The notes beneath the pieces were generated by a model. The model was not told where the DNA came from. It made no database searches and saw only the letters and a list, made by a program, of their open reading frames with translations. A stretch of 25,810 nt of DNA from Microcystis aeruginosa W13-11 (lineage in GTDB: Bacteria > Cyanobacteriota > Cyanobacteriia > Cyanobacteriales > Microcystaceae): positions 1 to 25,810 of the forward strand of contig JAADBR010000046.1 in NCBI GenBank assembly GCA_009995705.1. The letters run 5' to 3'. Positions 6,158-14,121 of this stretch are shown here, piece by piece (positions within the stretch are counted from its first letter, which is position 1; each line of letters begins with the position of its first letter). The translations under genes and the position numbers were made by a program.

Positions 6158-7687
6158 ATGTCTTTAACTCTCTCAGAACAACTCAAACGAGAACAATTAT
6201 CCTACCCCCAAACTCTCCTCCATCATCTAGAAAAGTTACGGCATTTTGTGACAGTGGAAGGAGAGGAGAAATTGCAGCAGTGGAAGAACCTGATTGAAAA
6301 GGATAATTTTCAACCTAGCACCCGTAATTTAGCCTATTATCTCGCCCTGAGACAAGAAGATATCCGGGATTTACAATTAGCTTTAATGCCCTGGGGATTA
6401 TCTTCCCTAGGCCGGATTGAATCGAAAGTTTTACCGACCCTCGATGCGGTAATTGCCACTTTAGGGGCGGTTTGTCATCAAGAAGCCTCATTATTGCCAA
6501 AACATCCGCTTTTAGAGGCATTTTTCCAAGGAGATCAACTTTTAGCCTCCCATAGTGCCGAAGTTTTCGGTCTGCCTTCCCCCCAGCGTCGGGTGCGAAT
6601 TATGGTGACAATGCCGACGGAAGCGGCAACCGACCCCGATTTTATCGCTCAATTACTGCGTTGCGGGATGGACTGTATTCGTATTAATTGCGCCCATGAT
6701 GGACCCAAAGAGTGGCAGGGAATGATCGAAAATCTGCGCGAGGCGGTCAAAAATCCCGAAAATTTAGTCAATGGACATACCTGTAAGGTTTATATGGACT
6801 TAGCCGGCCCAAAAATCCGTTTAGAACAGATTTTAGCCCCCCAGTCCCAAACCAAACTATATCAAGGGGATTTTCTTCTCTTAACCACCCAACCGCCCCA
6901 TACTGCCCATCCTCAGTATTTTCAGGCTAATTGTTCCCAACCAGAAATTATTCCCCAAATTCCCGTCGGGGCGAAAGTTTGGATTGATGATGGTCATATT
7001 GGGGCTGAAGTTATTGCCATAATGCCGGAAGGTCTTTTACTAAAAATTACCCACGCCAGGGACAAAGGGGAAAAACTCAAAGCAGATAAAGGCCTAAATT
7101 TCCCCGATACCGTCTTAAATATCGATCCTTTGACCGCAAAAGACCGGCAAGATTTAGATTTTATTGCCGAAAATGCCGATATTATCGGTTACTCTTTTGT
7201 GCAGAAAGCCAGCGATATCGAGACACTACAGCTAGAGTTACAAAGTCGTTTGGGGGATGCTTGGCGACAAAAAGCAATTGTGGCCAAAATAGAAACACCT
7301 TTAGCCGTGAAAAATCTACCAGAATTAATCATTCATGCTGCCGGTAAACAACCTTTTGGGGTGATGATTGCCCGGGGTGATTTGGCTGTAGAAATTGGCT
7401 ATCAAAGACTAGCAGAAATTCAAGAGGAAATTCTTTGGTTATGCGAAGCAGCCCATATTCCAGTAATTTGGGCTACCCAAGTCCTAGAAAATCTGGTCAA
7501 GAAAAGTATTCCCTCCCGGGCCGAGATTACCGATGCCGCTATGGCCGAAAGGGCCGAATGTGTCATGCTGAATAAGGGGGAATATATCCGCGAAGCGGTG
7601 ACAATTCTCGATGATGTTTTACAAAGAATGCAGACCCACCAAGCTAAAAAAACGCCCCAATTACGCGCTCTCCATTCTTGGGTTTAG
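6158..7687 (+). CDS. Pyruvate kinase-family protein with N-terminal extension and no C-terminal domain
   Basis: Residues 1 to about 140 are a mostly helical extension without similarity I recognise. From RRVRIMVTM (144-152) the protein follows the pyruvate kinase A/B barrel: IRINCAHDG (substrate Arg175, Asn177), MDLAGPKIR, KVWIDDGHIG in the B domain, KGLNFPDT, IVAKIETP (catalytic Lys and Mg-binding Glu), MIARGDLAVEIG, and ATQVLENLVKKSIPSRAE. It ends at 509, shortly after MLNKGEYIREAV, so the C-terminal allosteric domain is missing, and canonical MLSGETAKG has become MLNKGEYI. Lys in GPKIR is the residue associated with K+-independent pyruvate kinases. Catalytic residues look intact, so ADP + phosphoenolpyruvate to pyruvate + ATP is plausible, but substrate and regulation may differ. 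It is unlikely to be the sole glycolytic enzyme. Confidence 0.8.
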   Translation: MSLTLSEQLKREQLSYPQTLLHHLEKLRHFVTVEGEEKLQQWKNLIEKDNFQPSTRNLAYYLALRQEDIRDLQLALMPWGLSSLGRIESKVLPTLDAVIATLGAVCHQEASLLPKHPLLEAFFQGDQLLASHSAEVFGLPSPQRRVRIMVTMPTEAATDPDFIAQLLRCGMDCIRINCAHDGPKEWQGMIENLREAVKNPENLVNGHTCKVYMDLAGPKIRLEQILAPQSQTKLYQGDFLLLTTQPPHTAHPQYFQANCSQPEIIPQIPVGAKVWIDDGHIGAEVIAIMPEGLLLKITHARDKGEKLKADKGLNFPDTVLNIDPLTAKDRQDLDFIAENADIIGYSFVQKASDIETLQLELQSRLGDAWRQKAIVAKIETPLAVKNLPELIIHAAGKQPFGVMIARGDLAVEIGYQRLAEIQEEILWLCEAAHIPVIWATQVLENLVKKSIPSRAEITDAAMAERAECVMLNKGEYIREAVTILDDVLQRMQTHQAKKTPQLRALHSWV

Positions 7688-7690
7688 GCA

Positions 7691-7732
7691 GTTTCAGTTA
7701 TCAGTTATCAGTTCACTGTTTACTGAAAAAAC
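7691..7732. repeat. Degenerate heptamer repeat block B
   Basis: The block just after the pyruvate kinase-like stop repeats CAGTTAT/CAGTTCA/CTGTTTA and ends ACTGAAAAAA followed by CTACCCACTCC. Bases 7698-7731 match 21462-21495 exactly in inverted orientation (34 bases), and the C-rich tail also matches. Confidence 0.75.
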
Positions 7733-7902
7733 TACCCACTCCCCCACACCTTTTTATTCTTTGTGTGATAAGTTTAACTTATATAGTAGCGATCAATCTT
7801 TGTGTCCTTTGTATCTCTGTGGTTCGTTCCACTCACTGCCCCAAGACTGTATCTTAGAAGACATTTGACCCACCAAACCTAAGAGAGCCAATCAGAGGCA
7901 AA

Positions 7903-8097
7903 TTAACGCATATTATTGACCGCACCACTAACCAAACCAGCGCTAACATAGCGACCATAACCATCAAGACGGTTTTGTTGAGCGATTCGAGAGGGATTAT
8001 TGACGAGATCGGCAACTCCCACACCCATCATCACCACGGAGATAACTGCGATTAAGTAGTTACGGACAAAAGTTGGATTTTGGTGGCTGACTAACAT
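7903..8097 (-). CDS. Small single-helix membrane protein of unknown function
   Basis: The 64-residue protein reads MLVSHQNPTFVRNYLIAVISV and on into VMMGVGVADLVNN, giving one hydrophobic helix at about 14-31 with a basic N-terminal flank. The C-terminal half is polar (RIAQQNRLDGYGRYVSAGL, then VSGAVNNMR). I recognise no family. On the minus strand GAAAGAGAGGTAACAACC lies before the ATG, so GAGG about 9 bases upstream is a reasonable ribosome binding site, which supports translation. It stands alone between the plus-strand pyruvate kinase-like and unknown exported genes. Confidence 0.65.
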   Translation of the reverse strand: MLVSHQNPTFVRNYLIAVISVVMMGVGVADLVNNPSRIAQQNRLDGYGRYVSAGLVSGAVNNMR

Positions 8098-8333
8098 GGT
8101 TGTTACCTCTCTTTCCTGTCGATAACCTTAGAATACGAGAGGGTTTGGGGTGATGTCAGTCCCATAATTCCGGGTGACAGAAGTGGAAAAAAGTGGAATC
8201 CACAGACAAGCTATGATTTTTTGTCGATTGGAATCGGTAAATAGGGAATCGGGAACAGGAAAAGGGCAATATTCGTCGTTTATCTGGTTAAATAATCAGT
8301 AAATTGCCTAAAAACTGACATATTCTCCAGAAT

Positions 8334-8909
8334 ATGACCCTAGAAACAGCGATTATGACCATAAAATTTCTCTGGCCTTTAGTTTTAGGATTATCTATTG
8401 TTATTATTGACAATGGGCAATATTTGAGAGCAGAAACGGTAACTTTGAAGGAAAGTCAACGGCAACAACTGCGATCGCTAGATGCTAAGATTATTTTACC
8501 TAACTATATCCCCCCTGGATTTCAGGCCAGCGAGATTAAAATCCTCACAGAAGAGGGGAAAGGATACGCAGTCCTCTTTGAAAATGCCGAGAATAGCTGT
8601 TTTTTGGTGGAAGGAATCGAAAATACCCGGGGCGATGATGGTTTAGAATTAGAGGGAACCCTAGCACTCAATTCCCCACTATTTGGGGAAGGATACTGGC
8701 TCAATTATGGTACACCCAAAAACTCGGAATTAAGGCAACAATTCCCCGAACCAGATTTGTATTCCGATTGGATGAAAATGGGAGAATATTTTTATCGTCT
8801 CAGTGGGGCATTAATTGCCCGGGAGGAGTATGACTATCCCAATTGCCGTCAAGATATTTCCCCATCGGAAGCGGTTAAAATAATCGAATCTTTTGGAGAT
8901 AACAATTAA
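8334..8909 (+). CDS. Conserved-looking exported protein of unknown function
   Basis: The frame encodes up to 191 residues. A second in-frame ATG at 8355 gives MTIKFLWPLVLGLSIVIIDN, a better signal peptide with Lys before the hydrophobic core and cleavage near YLRAE; I regard 8355 as an equally likely start. The mature part has KIILPNYIPPGFQASEIKIL, then GYAVLFENAENSCFLVEGI, a pattern of a small beta-rich periplasmic domain somewhat like DUF4367, and two Cys that could pair. Function is not known. Its end overlaps or abuts the glycosyltransferase gene that follows, so the two are probably co-transcribed and possibly linked in envelope function. Confidence 0.65.
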   Translation: MTLETAIMTIKFLWPLVLGLSIVIIDNGQYLRAETVTLKESQRQQLRSLDAKIILPNYIPPGFQASEIKILTEEGKGYAVLFENAENSCFLVEGIENTRGDDGLELEGTLALNSPLFGEGYWLNYGTPKNSELRQQFPEPDLYSDWMKMGEYFYRLSGALIAREEYDYPNCRQDISPSEAVKIIESFGDNN

Positions 8910-8910
8910 A

Positions 8911-10590
8911 TTGAATTTATCTACAGTCATTTCTGATCTACAACAAAGAAGCAAGGATCGTTTAGCTTGGTCTGATTTTTGCTGGTTAGGATTAGTAATA
9001 ATTTTGGGACTGGTTATTAGGTTAACACAATTAACGAGCAAACCTCCCTGGACGGATGAATTTGCCACTATGGTCTTTAGTATTGGCAATAATTACCAGA
9101 TAGTGCCGTTAAATCAAATAATTTCCCTAGACACTTTATTAGCACCTCTCCAGAGCAACCATCAGGCAACTATTGCCGATGTAATTAAATTAGTTATTCA
9201 GGAGGACAATCATCCACCTTTATATTTTATTTTCGCCTATCTCTGGAATAAATTATTCTTTGCTCGGGGAGAATATGTATCTTTAGAAGGAATGCGATCG
9301 CTGGCGGTGTTTTGGGGGGTTATTTCGATTCCTCTAATTTATTTTATCAGTAAATTGGTCTTTAAATCAGGCTCGATCGCTTTTCTGTCGGCCATTTTAA
9401 TGGCGGTTTCTCCCTACGCGGTTTTTATCTCCCAAGAAGCGCGTCATTATACTTTAGCGGTTGTATTTGTCCTCATATCTTTAGGCTGTTTTCTGAGGGC
9501 AAGCAGCAGAATTATCCACCGTCAGAGAATATCCCCTACTTTGGTTTTTTTATGGTTAATTGTCAACTGTCTGGGGTTATTAGTCCACTATTTTTTTAGT
9601 TTAACTATCCTCGCGGAAGGGATAACTTTATTATGGATTTTATTTAAGCAAATCAAACAAAAAAACTTTTGGATAACTAATTGGTGGCGTTTAAGTTTAG
9701 TTTTTTTGGGTAACTTGAGCTTTATTATTATTTGGTTTATCACCCTTATACCCAAAGATTATGGCAATCAAATGACTGGTTGGATTCAGAGAGACAATGA
9801 TAGTTTTTTAGCCGTAATTAGCCCCCTTTTTCAATTACTGGGAACATTAATCACCATGCTTTCCCTGCTCCCCGTCGAATCAGAATCTTTAATAATTATC
9901 TTGATTTCTGGGGCAATAATGATCGGGTTTTTTCTCTGGATTATCCCACAATTAAAAACAGCATGGCTAGACTCCTATAAACCAGAATTAGGCATTCTAT
10001 CGGCATTTTTTCTCAGTTCAATTGCCATTTTCTTTGTCATCACCTATCTGCTCTCAACCGATATTACCCGGGGAGCTAGATATAGTTTTGTTTACTTTCC
10101 CTCGGTAATTTTAATTTTGGCAATTTTATTAGATAATTGTTGGCAAAGGAAGCAGAAAAAAATAGTAATTATTGTCCTTATCATGGCTTTAGTTAGTTCC
10201 CTAAGTGTGACTTTAAATTTAGGCTATCGTAAGTATTATCGTCCAGATAAATTAGTTACCACTATCGAAAATAATAGCCGTTATCCGTTAGTAATTGCCA
10301 CTAGCTATAGGAGTTTAGTGCAGGTGGGAGAAATGATGGGAATTGCTTGGGAATTTAACCAAAAATTTCCCGATAAAAACCCTAAGTTTCTCTTAGTTAA
10401 CTCAGAAGAAAAGCCAAATTTTAATCTGTCATCTTCTCCCCCTTTTGAATTATGGTTAATCAATTTCCATTCTTCAATAGATTTATCGGACTGTCAACTC
10501 TCAGAGTTATCCTCCAATTATGTAACGGGTTATCAATATCAAAAGTTTCTCTGTGGGCGATCGATGGAGTATAATAATAAAGTTAAGTAG
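8911..10590 (+). CDS. GT-C family (GT39/ArnT-like) membrane glycosyltransferase
   Basis: The protein is a large multi-pass membrane enzyme of about 559 residues. After the first helix (WLGLVIILGLVIRL) comes WTDEFATMVF, with the acidic pair in the first loop typical of GT-C enzymes. It is followed by DNHPPLYFIFAYLWNKLF and SQEARHYTLAVVFVLI, both hallmarks of the PMT_2/GT39 glycosyltransferases that use polyprenyl-phosphate sugars on the outer face of the membrane. About ten or more hydrophobic helices follow, then a soluble C-terminal tail with two Cys. I chose TTG at 8911 because GGAG lies at 8895-8898; an upstream TTG at 8893 would overlap the previous gene and has no binding site. The acceptor is unknown; glycan, lipid or protein are all possible. 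Confidence 0.8.
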   Translation: MNLSTVISDLQQRSKDRLAWSDFCWLGLVIILGLVIRLTQLTSKPPWTDEFATMVFSIGNNYQIVPLNQIISLDTLLAPLQSNHQATIADVIKLVIQEDNHPPLYFIFAYLWNKLFFARGEYVSLEGMRSLAVFWGVISIPLIYFISKLVFKSGSIAFLSAILMAVSPYAVFISQEARHYTLAVVFVLISLGCFLRASSRIIHRQRISPTLVFLWLIVNCLGLLVHYFFSLTILAEGITLLWILFKQIKQKNFWITNWWRLSLVFLGNLSFIIIWFITLIPKDYGNQMTGWIQRDNDSFLAVISPLFQLLGTLITMLSLLPVESESLIIILISGAIMIGFFLWIIPQLKTAWLDSYKPELGILSAFFLSSIAIFFVITYLLSTDITRGARYSFVYFPSVILILAILLDNCWQRKQKKIVIIVLIMALVSSLSVTLNLGYRKYYRPDKLVTTIENNSRYPLVIATSYRSLVQVGEMMGIAWEFNQKFPDKNPKFLLVNSEEKPNFNLSSSPPFELWLINFHSSIDLSDCQLSELSSNYVTGYQYQKFLCGRSMEYNNKVK

Positions 10591-10601
10591 GGCTATTAAC
10601 T

Positions 10602-10811
10602 ATGATTATTTGGGTAAATGAACAGATTGATCCCTGTGGTTTAGTACAAGCTTGTATTGCCTGTCAAGACGAACAAGCAGCAAAAGATTGTCATCAAAGT
10701 TGGTTAACCAATCTTACGGATGAACAAAAACAAGCGGGGTGGGTGGCAGTTTTAAGAACCGTAGAATCCTGGGATGATGTACCAGTAAATGCTCTGAAGT
10801 TAAGTTATTAG
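10602..10811 (+). CDS. Small conserved-type cyanobacterial protein of unknown function
   Basis: The 69-residue protein (MIIWVNEQIDPCGLVQACIA...) has a Cys-rich N-terminal half (four Cys within residues 12-30: PCG, ACIACQD, KDCHQ), followed by LTDEQKQAGWVAVLRTVESWDDVP. Four clustered Cys might bind metal or be redox active, but spacing does not match a known motif. It starts 11 bases after the glycosyltransferase stop, so it is likely in the same operon. Similar small cyanobacterial proteins sometimes carry a 'glycogen debranching' label, which nothing in this sequence supports. Confidence 0.65.
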   Translation: MIIWVNEQIDPCGLVQACIACQDEQAAKDCHQSWLTNLTDEQKQAGWVAVLRTVESWDDVPVNALKLSY

Positions 10812-10979
10812 CTAGGGTTTGCGGCAAAAAGTTTTGTGTGGGTGTGGGGTGTTTTTAAAGTTGGATGGGGAGTTAATCCCACTATTAACAACGTCAATCG
10901 ATGGCAAAAATGTGGCTGCCAGAGCTTTGAGAGCAAAAAAGGCGAAAAGACAGAAAAGAAAGGATATATCTGGCTAAAA
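10812..10979. other. Intergenic sequence before a miniature element
   Basis: Together with the element at 10980-11084 this forms a gap of about 300 bases between the small Cys-rich gene and the next exported protein. A G/T-rich tract occurs at 10830-10860. An open frame without a good start reads into a basic Lys-rich tail, but nothing identifies it as a gene. Confidence 0.4.
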
Positions 10980-11084
10980 TAACTTCAGTTCGGGTTAAGC
11001 AGATTTTGCCATGACTTTCAGGAAAGAATAGGACTGACTGGCTAAGGTAAAATTAGGGTTTCGGCTTATCTCGAACTGAGGTTA
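10980..11084. mobile_element. 105-bp miniature inverted-repeat transposable element
   Basis: The left end 10980-11000 (TAACTTCAGTTCGGGTTAAGC) and the reverse complement of the right end 11064-11084 (TAACCTCAGTTCGAGATAAGC) agree at 18 of 21 positions. The 63-base interior has no coding capacity. Size, terminal repeats and intergenic position fit a MITE mobilised by a full-length relative elsewhere in the genome. Target duplication is unclear; both sides are A/T-rich (AAAA before, AAAT after). Confidence 0.65.
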
Positions 11085-11115
11085 AAATAAAAAATATTTC
11101 AGTTATCAATTTTTC

Positions 11116-11514
11116 GTGAATATCAGAAAAGAAATCACTTTATTGATGATGTCCATGGCATTTTCGAGTACATTTTTCGGTGAGGTTTTCGCTGCCCCAC
11201 GTCTTGACTGGCACAGTGCCGATTTTGAAGGTCTGCGAGTAATTGCCGAGTCAGCTTGGAAGACCGAATACGAAGCAAAGAAACGCGGGGAAGAACTACA
11301 CTTCAAATATGGGTTTCAAAATCTGGGTATTCTTTGGGTTCCTTACTATCGTAATCTATCGGGAAAATCGCTCTATCAAACAATTATCGTTCCAGAGGGC
11401 AATTGTGATCGATTTTTACAAGAGAATATTCGACGAATCAATCGCGATGCCTACTGCTTTACACCCAGTAATCGTGGTTTAGCTCCCAACCGTCGAGGTG
11501 GTCGTATTTTCTAA
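11116..11514 (+). CDS. Small exported protein of unknown function
   Basis: A GTG at 11116 opens MNIRKEITLLMMSMAFSSTF, with a basic start, hydrophobic core and likely signal-peptidase cut after VFAA (residues 24-27). The mature protein of about 105 residues contains DWHSADFEGLRVIAESAWKT, then FKYGFQNLGILWVPYYRNLSG. Two Cys (in GNCDRF and AYCFTP) could form a disulfide, and the tail is basic and Gly/Arg-rich (NRGLAPNRRGGRIF). No family recognised. The start is uncertain: no Shine-Dalgarno precedes GTG, and internal ATGs at 11146-11155 would shorten the signal peptide. It lies 31 bases after a miniature element, which may supply its upstream region. Confidence 0.55.
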   Translation: MNIRKEITLLMMSMAFSSTFFGEVFAAPRLDWHSADFEGLRVIAESAWKTEYEAKKRGEELHFKYGFQNLGILWVPYYRNLSGKSLYQTIIVPEGNCDRFLQENIRRINRDAYCFTPSNRGLAPNRRGGRIF

Positions 11515-11580
11515 TTTTATATCTCCACGGCCGTGGTAATTCTCAACTCAATTTTAGAGTGAGCAAGAAGGCTAAAGCCT

Positions 11581-11613
11581 AAAATAAAAAAGAGGGCAGG
11601 TTTTACCCCACCC
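11581..11613 (-). terminator. Rho-independent-like terminator after the jag-like gene
   Basis: On the minus strand GGGTGGG (11613-11607) pairs with CCTGCCC (11600-11594), including two G-U pairs, around a short loop, and is followed by TCTTTTTTATTTT. It lies just past the last gene of the rpmH-rnpA-yidC-jag cluster, as expected for its terminator. Confidence 0.55.
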
Positions 11614-11620
11614 TTTGATC

Positions 11621-12115
11621 CTATTTTAAACGAATTACTAACCGGCGATCGGGTTCCACGCCGCGACTTTCCGTGGTTAAATCGTTTTCTTCCTGAAAAA
11701 AGGCATGGATTTGGCGACGTTCCGCCGAAGATAGGGCTTTTAATTCTATTTCCTGTCCTGTTTGCCGCACTTGCGTCGCCGCTTGATTAACCCAGTCGAA
11801 AAGTTCTGACTGTCTTTGTTGACGATAGCCATTGATTTCGACAATATAGAACTGATGTTCTGCCGACTCGACACCAATATTTAGAATCGTATTAGCTAGG
11901 GATTGAATCGCATCTAGTCCCTCACCCTTGTTAGCGAGGAGGAGTTCCACTTGTTGGGGACTCAATTGACTGCTATCAATAATTAACCAACAGGAGGAAA
12001 GTCCAGTTCCCAATTCCTGCACTCCAATCTGGACATCTGTGGGCATGGCCATCAACTTTAGCAGTTTTTCCAGCCATTGTTGAGCTTTCTCGCTATTTTG
12101 CTCCCATATACTCAT
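11621..12115 (-). CDS. Jag/KhpB-like RNA-binding protein (KH and R3H domains)
   Basis: The 164-residue protein has a KH-like segment at about 55-80 (LLLANKGEGLDAIQSLANTI, with the GxxG-type KGEG loop) and a C-terminal R3H domain at about 125-164 (SSAERRQIHAFF, then TESRGVEPDRRLVI). These are the two RNA-binding domains of Jag/KhpB/EloR, a cytoplasmic RNA-binding protein that in Firmicutes works with KhpA and influences cell elongation. The N-terminal Jag domain is absent, as usual outside Firmicutes. Its ATG overlaps the yidC stop by one base (TAATG), and order after yidC is the conserved bacterial one. Confidence 0.85.
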   Translation of the reverse strand: MSIWEQNSEKAQQWLEKLLKLMAMPTDVQIGVQELGTGLSSCWLIIDSSQLSPQQVELLLANKGEGLDAIQSLANTILNIGVESAEHQFYIVEINGYRQQRQSELFDWVNQAATQVRQTGQEIELKALSSAERRQIHAFFQEENDLTTESRGVEPDRRLVIRLK

Positions 12116-13263
12116 TACGATGTTTTTTCCTTTTTCTTGCTAGAACGTTTTTCAAAGGGGAGAGCATCGCGGGATTTTTCCGTTTTTTCCTGTTCCGCTA
12201 CCAATTTTTGCAGGTTTTCTGGTAACGGTTCCCGCATTAAAATCACCGTTTGAATAGTTTGGAAGATGTTCGCAGTTAAGATATACATCAATACCCCCGC
12301 TGGTAAGGGGAAAAACAGGAACATCATACTAAAAATTATCGGGGTGATTTTATTCACCGTTTGTTGTTGTTGGGCTGCTCCCCCCGAAGGAGCGCCGGCA
12401 CCAGATAACTCTTGGTTAACATAGATACTAATACCGAAAGCGATCACCATCGCCAAAATATCCCAGTGAATTTCACCATTGGCACCAGTTGCCCCAATTC
12501 TTCCCAGGGCTTCAATAAAGAGAAAACCCGTATTAGCGGCAATCCCCGGCACGATAACTTTAATACTGGCATCTCCGGGGGCTAAAGCGACGATGGAACC
12601 GTCTTCATTAACTTGCACCAGTTCTTGACCTTTAACCACCTCGTAGGTAGGTTTTAGGTTATTTTCGGGTGCTTCCGTGGCTAATTGGCTTAAAGACTTG
12701 CCCAGGTGGTTTTGCAGGTCGATTTTTAGCTGTTCTCCCGGGGCGATTTTATTGCCTTGGGGTAAAAAAGCGGTGATGGGATAGTGGAGAGACTCGTCAA
12801 TATAAACGTTTTGGGGTTTGGTGCCATAGGGTTGGCGCTGGACGAGGGCGATTTGTTCCCTCGGCAACACCTGTAAATCGACGGTGTAGTTAATGTCCGA
12901 GAAGGGGGAACCCCGCAGCGTCGCAAATAAAGCCAAAAGAATCGGCATTTGTAATAACAGGGGTAAACAACCGGCTAGGGGATTGCCCAACTCCTGCATT
13001 AATTTGCCCATTTCCTCCTGTTGTTTTTGGGGGTCATTTTTGTAGCGTTGTTGAATTTCTGCCTGTCTTTCCTTCATCAAGGGTTGAGTGATTCGCATTT
13101 TTCTCATATTGCGAATCTGGCCGGCGCTGAGGGGAAAGACGGCAAATCTGACCACCAGCGTTAAAGCAATGATGGCGAAACCGTAACTATGCACAATCCG
13201 AAAGAAAAAATCTAGGATTGGCAACATGATATTTGTGGAAATAAATCCGACTCCAAAATCCAT
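12115..13263 (-). CDS. yidC: YidC/Oxa1/Alb3 membrane protein insertase
   Basis: The 382-residue protein inserts membrane proteins into the plasma and thylakoid membranes, alone or with SecYEG. It shows the core helices: residues about 28-48 with the conserved membrane Arg39 ([20 protein letters not shown]), the cytoplasmic coiled hairpin (about 50-92), [20 protein letters not shown] at 94-113, and two C-terminal helices (about 265-285 and 305-345, including [20 protein letters not shown]). The tail is charged and Lys-rich (KKKEKTS). It lacks the large first periplasmic domain of proteobacterial YidC but carries a roughly 120-residue insert at 125-245 between the second and third core helices; part of it ([19 protein letters not shown]) resembles bacterial Ig-like (BIG_2) repeats. 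It is upstream-coupled to the jag-like gene. Confidence 0.95.
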   Translation of the reverse strand: MDFGVGFISTNIMLPILDFFFRIVHSYGFAIIALTLVVRFAVFPLSAGQIRNMRKMRITQPLMKERQAEIQQRYKNDPQKQQEEMGKLMQELGNPLAGCLPLLLQMPILLALFATLRGSPFSDINYTVDLQVLPREQIALVQRQPYGTKPQNVYIDESLHYPITAFLPQGNKIAPGEQLKIDLQNHLGKSLSQLATEAPENNLKPTYEVVKGQELVQVNEDGSIVALAPGDASIKVIVPGIAANTGFLFIEALGRIGATGANGEIHWDILAMVIAFGISIYVNQELSGAGAPSGGAAQQQQTVNKITPIIFSMMFLFFPLPAGVLMYILTANIFQTIQTVILMREPLPENLQKLVAEQEKTEKSRDALPFEKRSSKKKEKTS

Positions 13264-13347
13264 GGCTTTAATCTATGCCTTCTCGTTTAATAGGGGTTCA
13301 CTTTGACAAATCTAATTTATCGAATCTCGGCGATCGATTATTTTGTT

Positions 13348-13743
13348 TTATTGACTGATAATCGATTCTAGGGGACGACCGGTTTTATCGGCGACTCTTT
13401 CGGCAATATAGTCATGAATTTCCCGGAATTTCGGCATCGCGCGCATTTCTAAACGACTTCTATCCTTGAGAGTTACGACAATATCCCCCCAAAGACCAAT
13501 TCCTCTCGGCATTTTTGCCACTCTTGCCACTTCTGAATAGATAATATCTGTGCGATCGCGTCCCATCCAGCCCCCGGTGATTGAAATCCGCCGATCGGTT
13601 ATCTTATATCTTAACCAGATTGCCCGCACCACTGCCCCAACGGTTAAAGGTAAACAAATCACTGTAAATCCTAGCAGTATATTGATGATTAGGTCGCCGA
13701 TGTGCGGACCGCCTTCATAAAAAGTTTCTTCTTTAATGCCCAT
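13348..13743 (-). CDS. Bacterial PH-domain membrane protein in the rnpA-yidC cluster
   Basis: The 131-residue protein has one long hydrophobic stretch at about 17-44 ([20 protein letters not shown]), then [20 protein letters not shown], the start of a bacterial PH domain (YdbS/bPH_2 type, with 'Y-x-I-T-D-x-R-I' followed by a strand-rich region to about 115). Its ATG lies 11 bases inside the end of rnpA, so the two genes are translated together. The role is not established; position beside yidC suggests membrane-associated function. 84 bases separate it from yidC. Confidence 0.8.
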   Translation of the reverse strand: MGIKEETFYEGGPHIGDLIINILLGFTVICLPLTVGAVVRAIWLRYKITDRRISITGGWMGRDRTDIIYSEVARVAKMPRGIGLWGDIVVTLKDRSRLEMRAMPKFREIHDYIAERVADKTGRPLESIISQ

Positions 13744-14095
13744 GAATTATATTGGCCTTCACTAACAACTGCTTTAATTCTCGCAAAAAATGTTCATAAT
13801 TGCACTCGATCGCCCCGGGACGGATAATGATTATCCCTCGCCATCCTGTCGCTATTTCTGGCAATAACTGCCGAATTGCCGCTCTTATTTGCCTTTTTAG
13901 TCGATTACGAACCACCGCTTTTTTACTAACTTTCTTGCTAATCGAGATACCAAAACGACTGGGAAGAGGCTTATCCGGGCCAGAATCCTCTAAACTAATT
14001 AAGGTTAAGTGGGAACCGTGATAACGCTTCCCTGTTCCATAGACAGCTTGAAAATCCTGTCGATGTTTTAAGCGATGAACTTGGGGTAATCCCAC
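13733..14095 (-). CDS. rnpA: Ribonuclease P protein component
   Basis: The 120-residue basic protein contains [20 protein letters not shown] at the N-terminus, the usual L-x-x-x-x-D-F-x-x-V entry of RnpA, and the RNR signature [14 protein letters not shown] at about 68-81. It helps the catalytic RNA (rnpB, not in this window) to mature the 5' ends of tRNAs. It follows rpmH by 26 bases and overlaps the PH-domain gene by 11, matching the ancestral rpmH-rnpA-yidC order with one insertion. Confidence 0.95.
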   Translation of the reverse strand: MGLPQVHRLKHRQDFQAVYGTGKRYHGSHLTLISLEDSGPDKPLPSRFGISISKKVSKKAVVRNRLKRQIRAAIRQLLPEIATGWRGIIIIRPGAIECNYEHFLRELKQLLVKANIIHGH

Positions 14096-14121
14096 GAAAA
14101 TTAGTCGGTTCCCAGAATAAC

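Noticed and set aside
7611..7868. 85-codon frame overlapping the end of the pyruvate kinase-like gene
   Set aside because: Starts inside that gene in another frame and translates through heptamer repeat block B and its C-rich tail; no protein signature.
10850..10979. Frame ending in a Lys-rich, two-Cys tail that might be a transposase remnant
   Set aside because: No start codon, no recognisable zinc-finger or helix-turn-helix spacing; insufficient evidence.
11525..11536. 12-bp perfect palindrome CCACGGCCGTGG after the exported-protein gene
   Set aside because: No U-tract, no second copy in the window and no promoter context; too little to call an operator or terminator.
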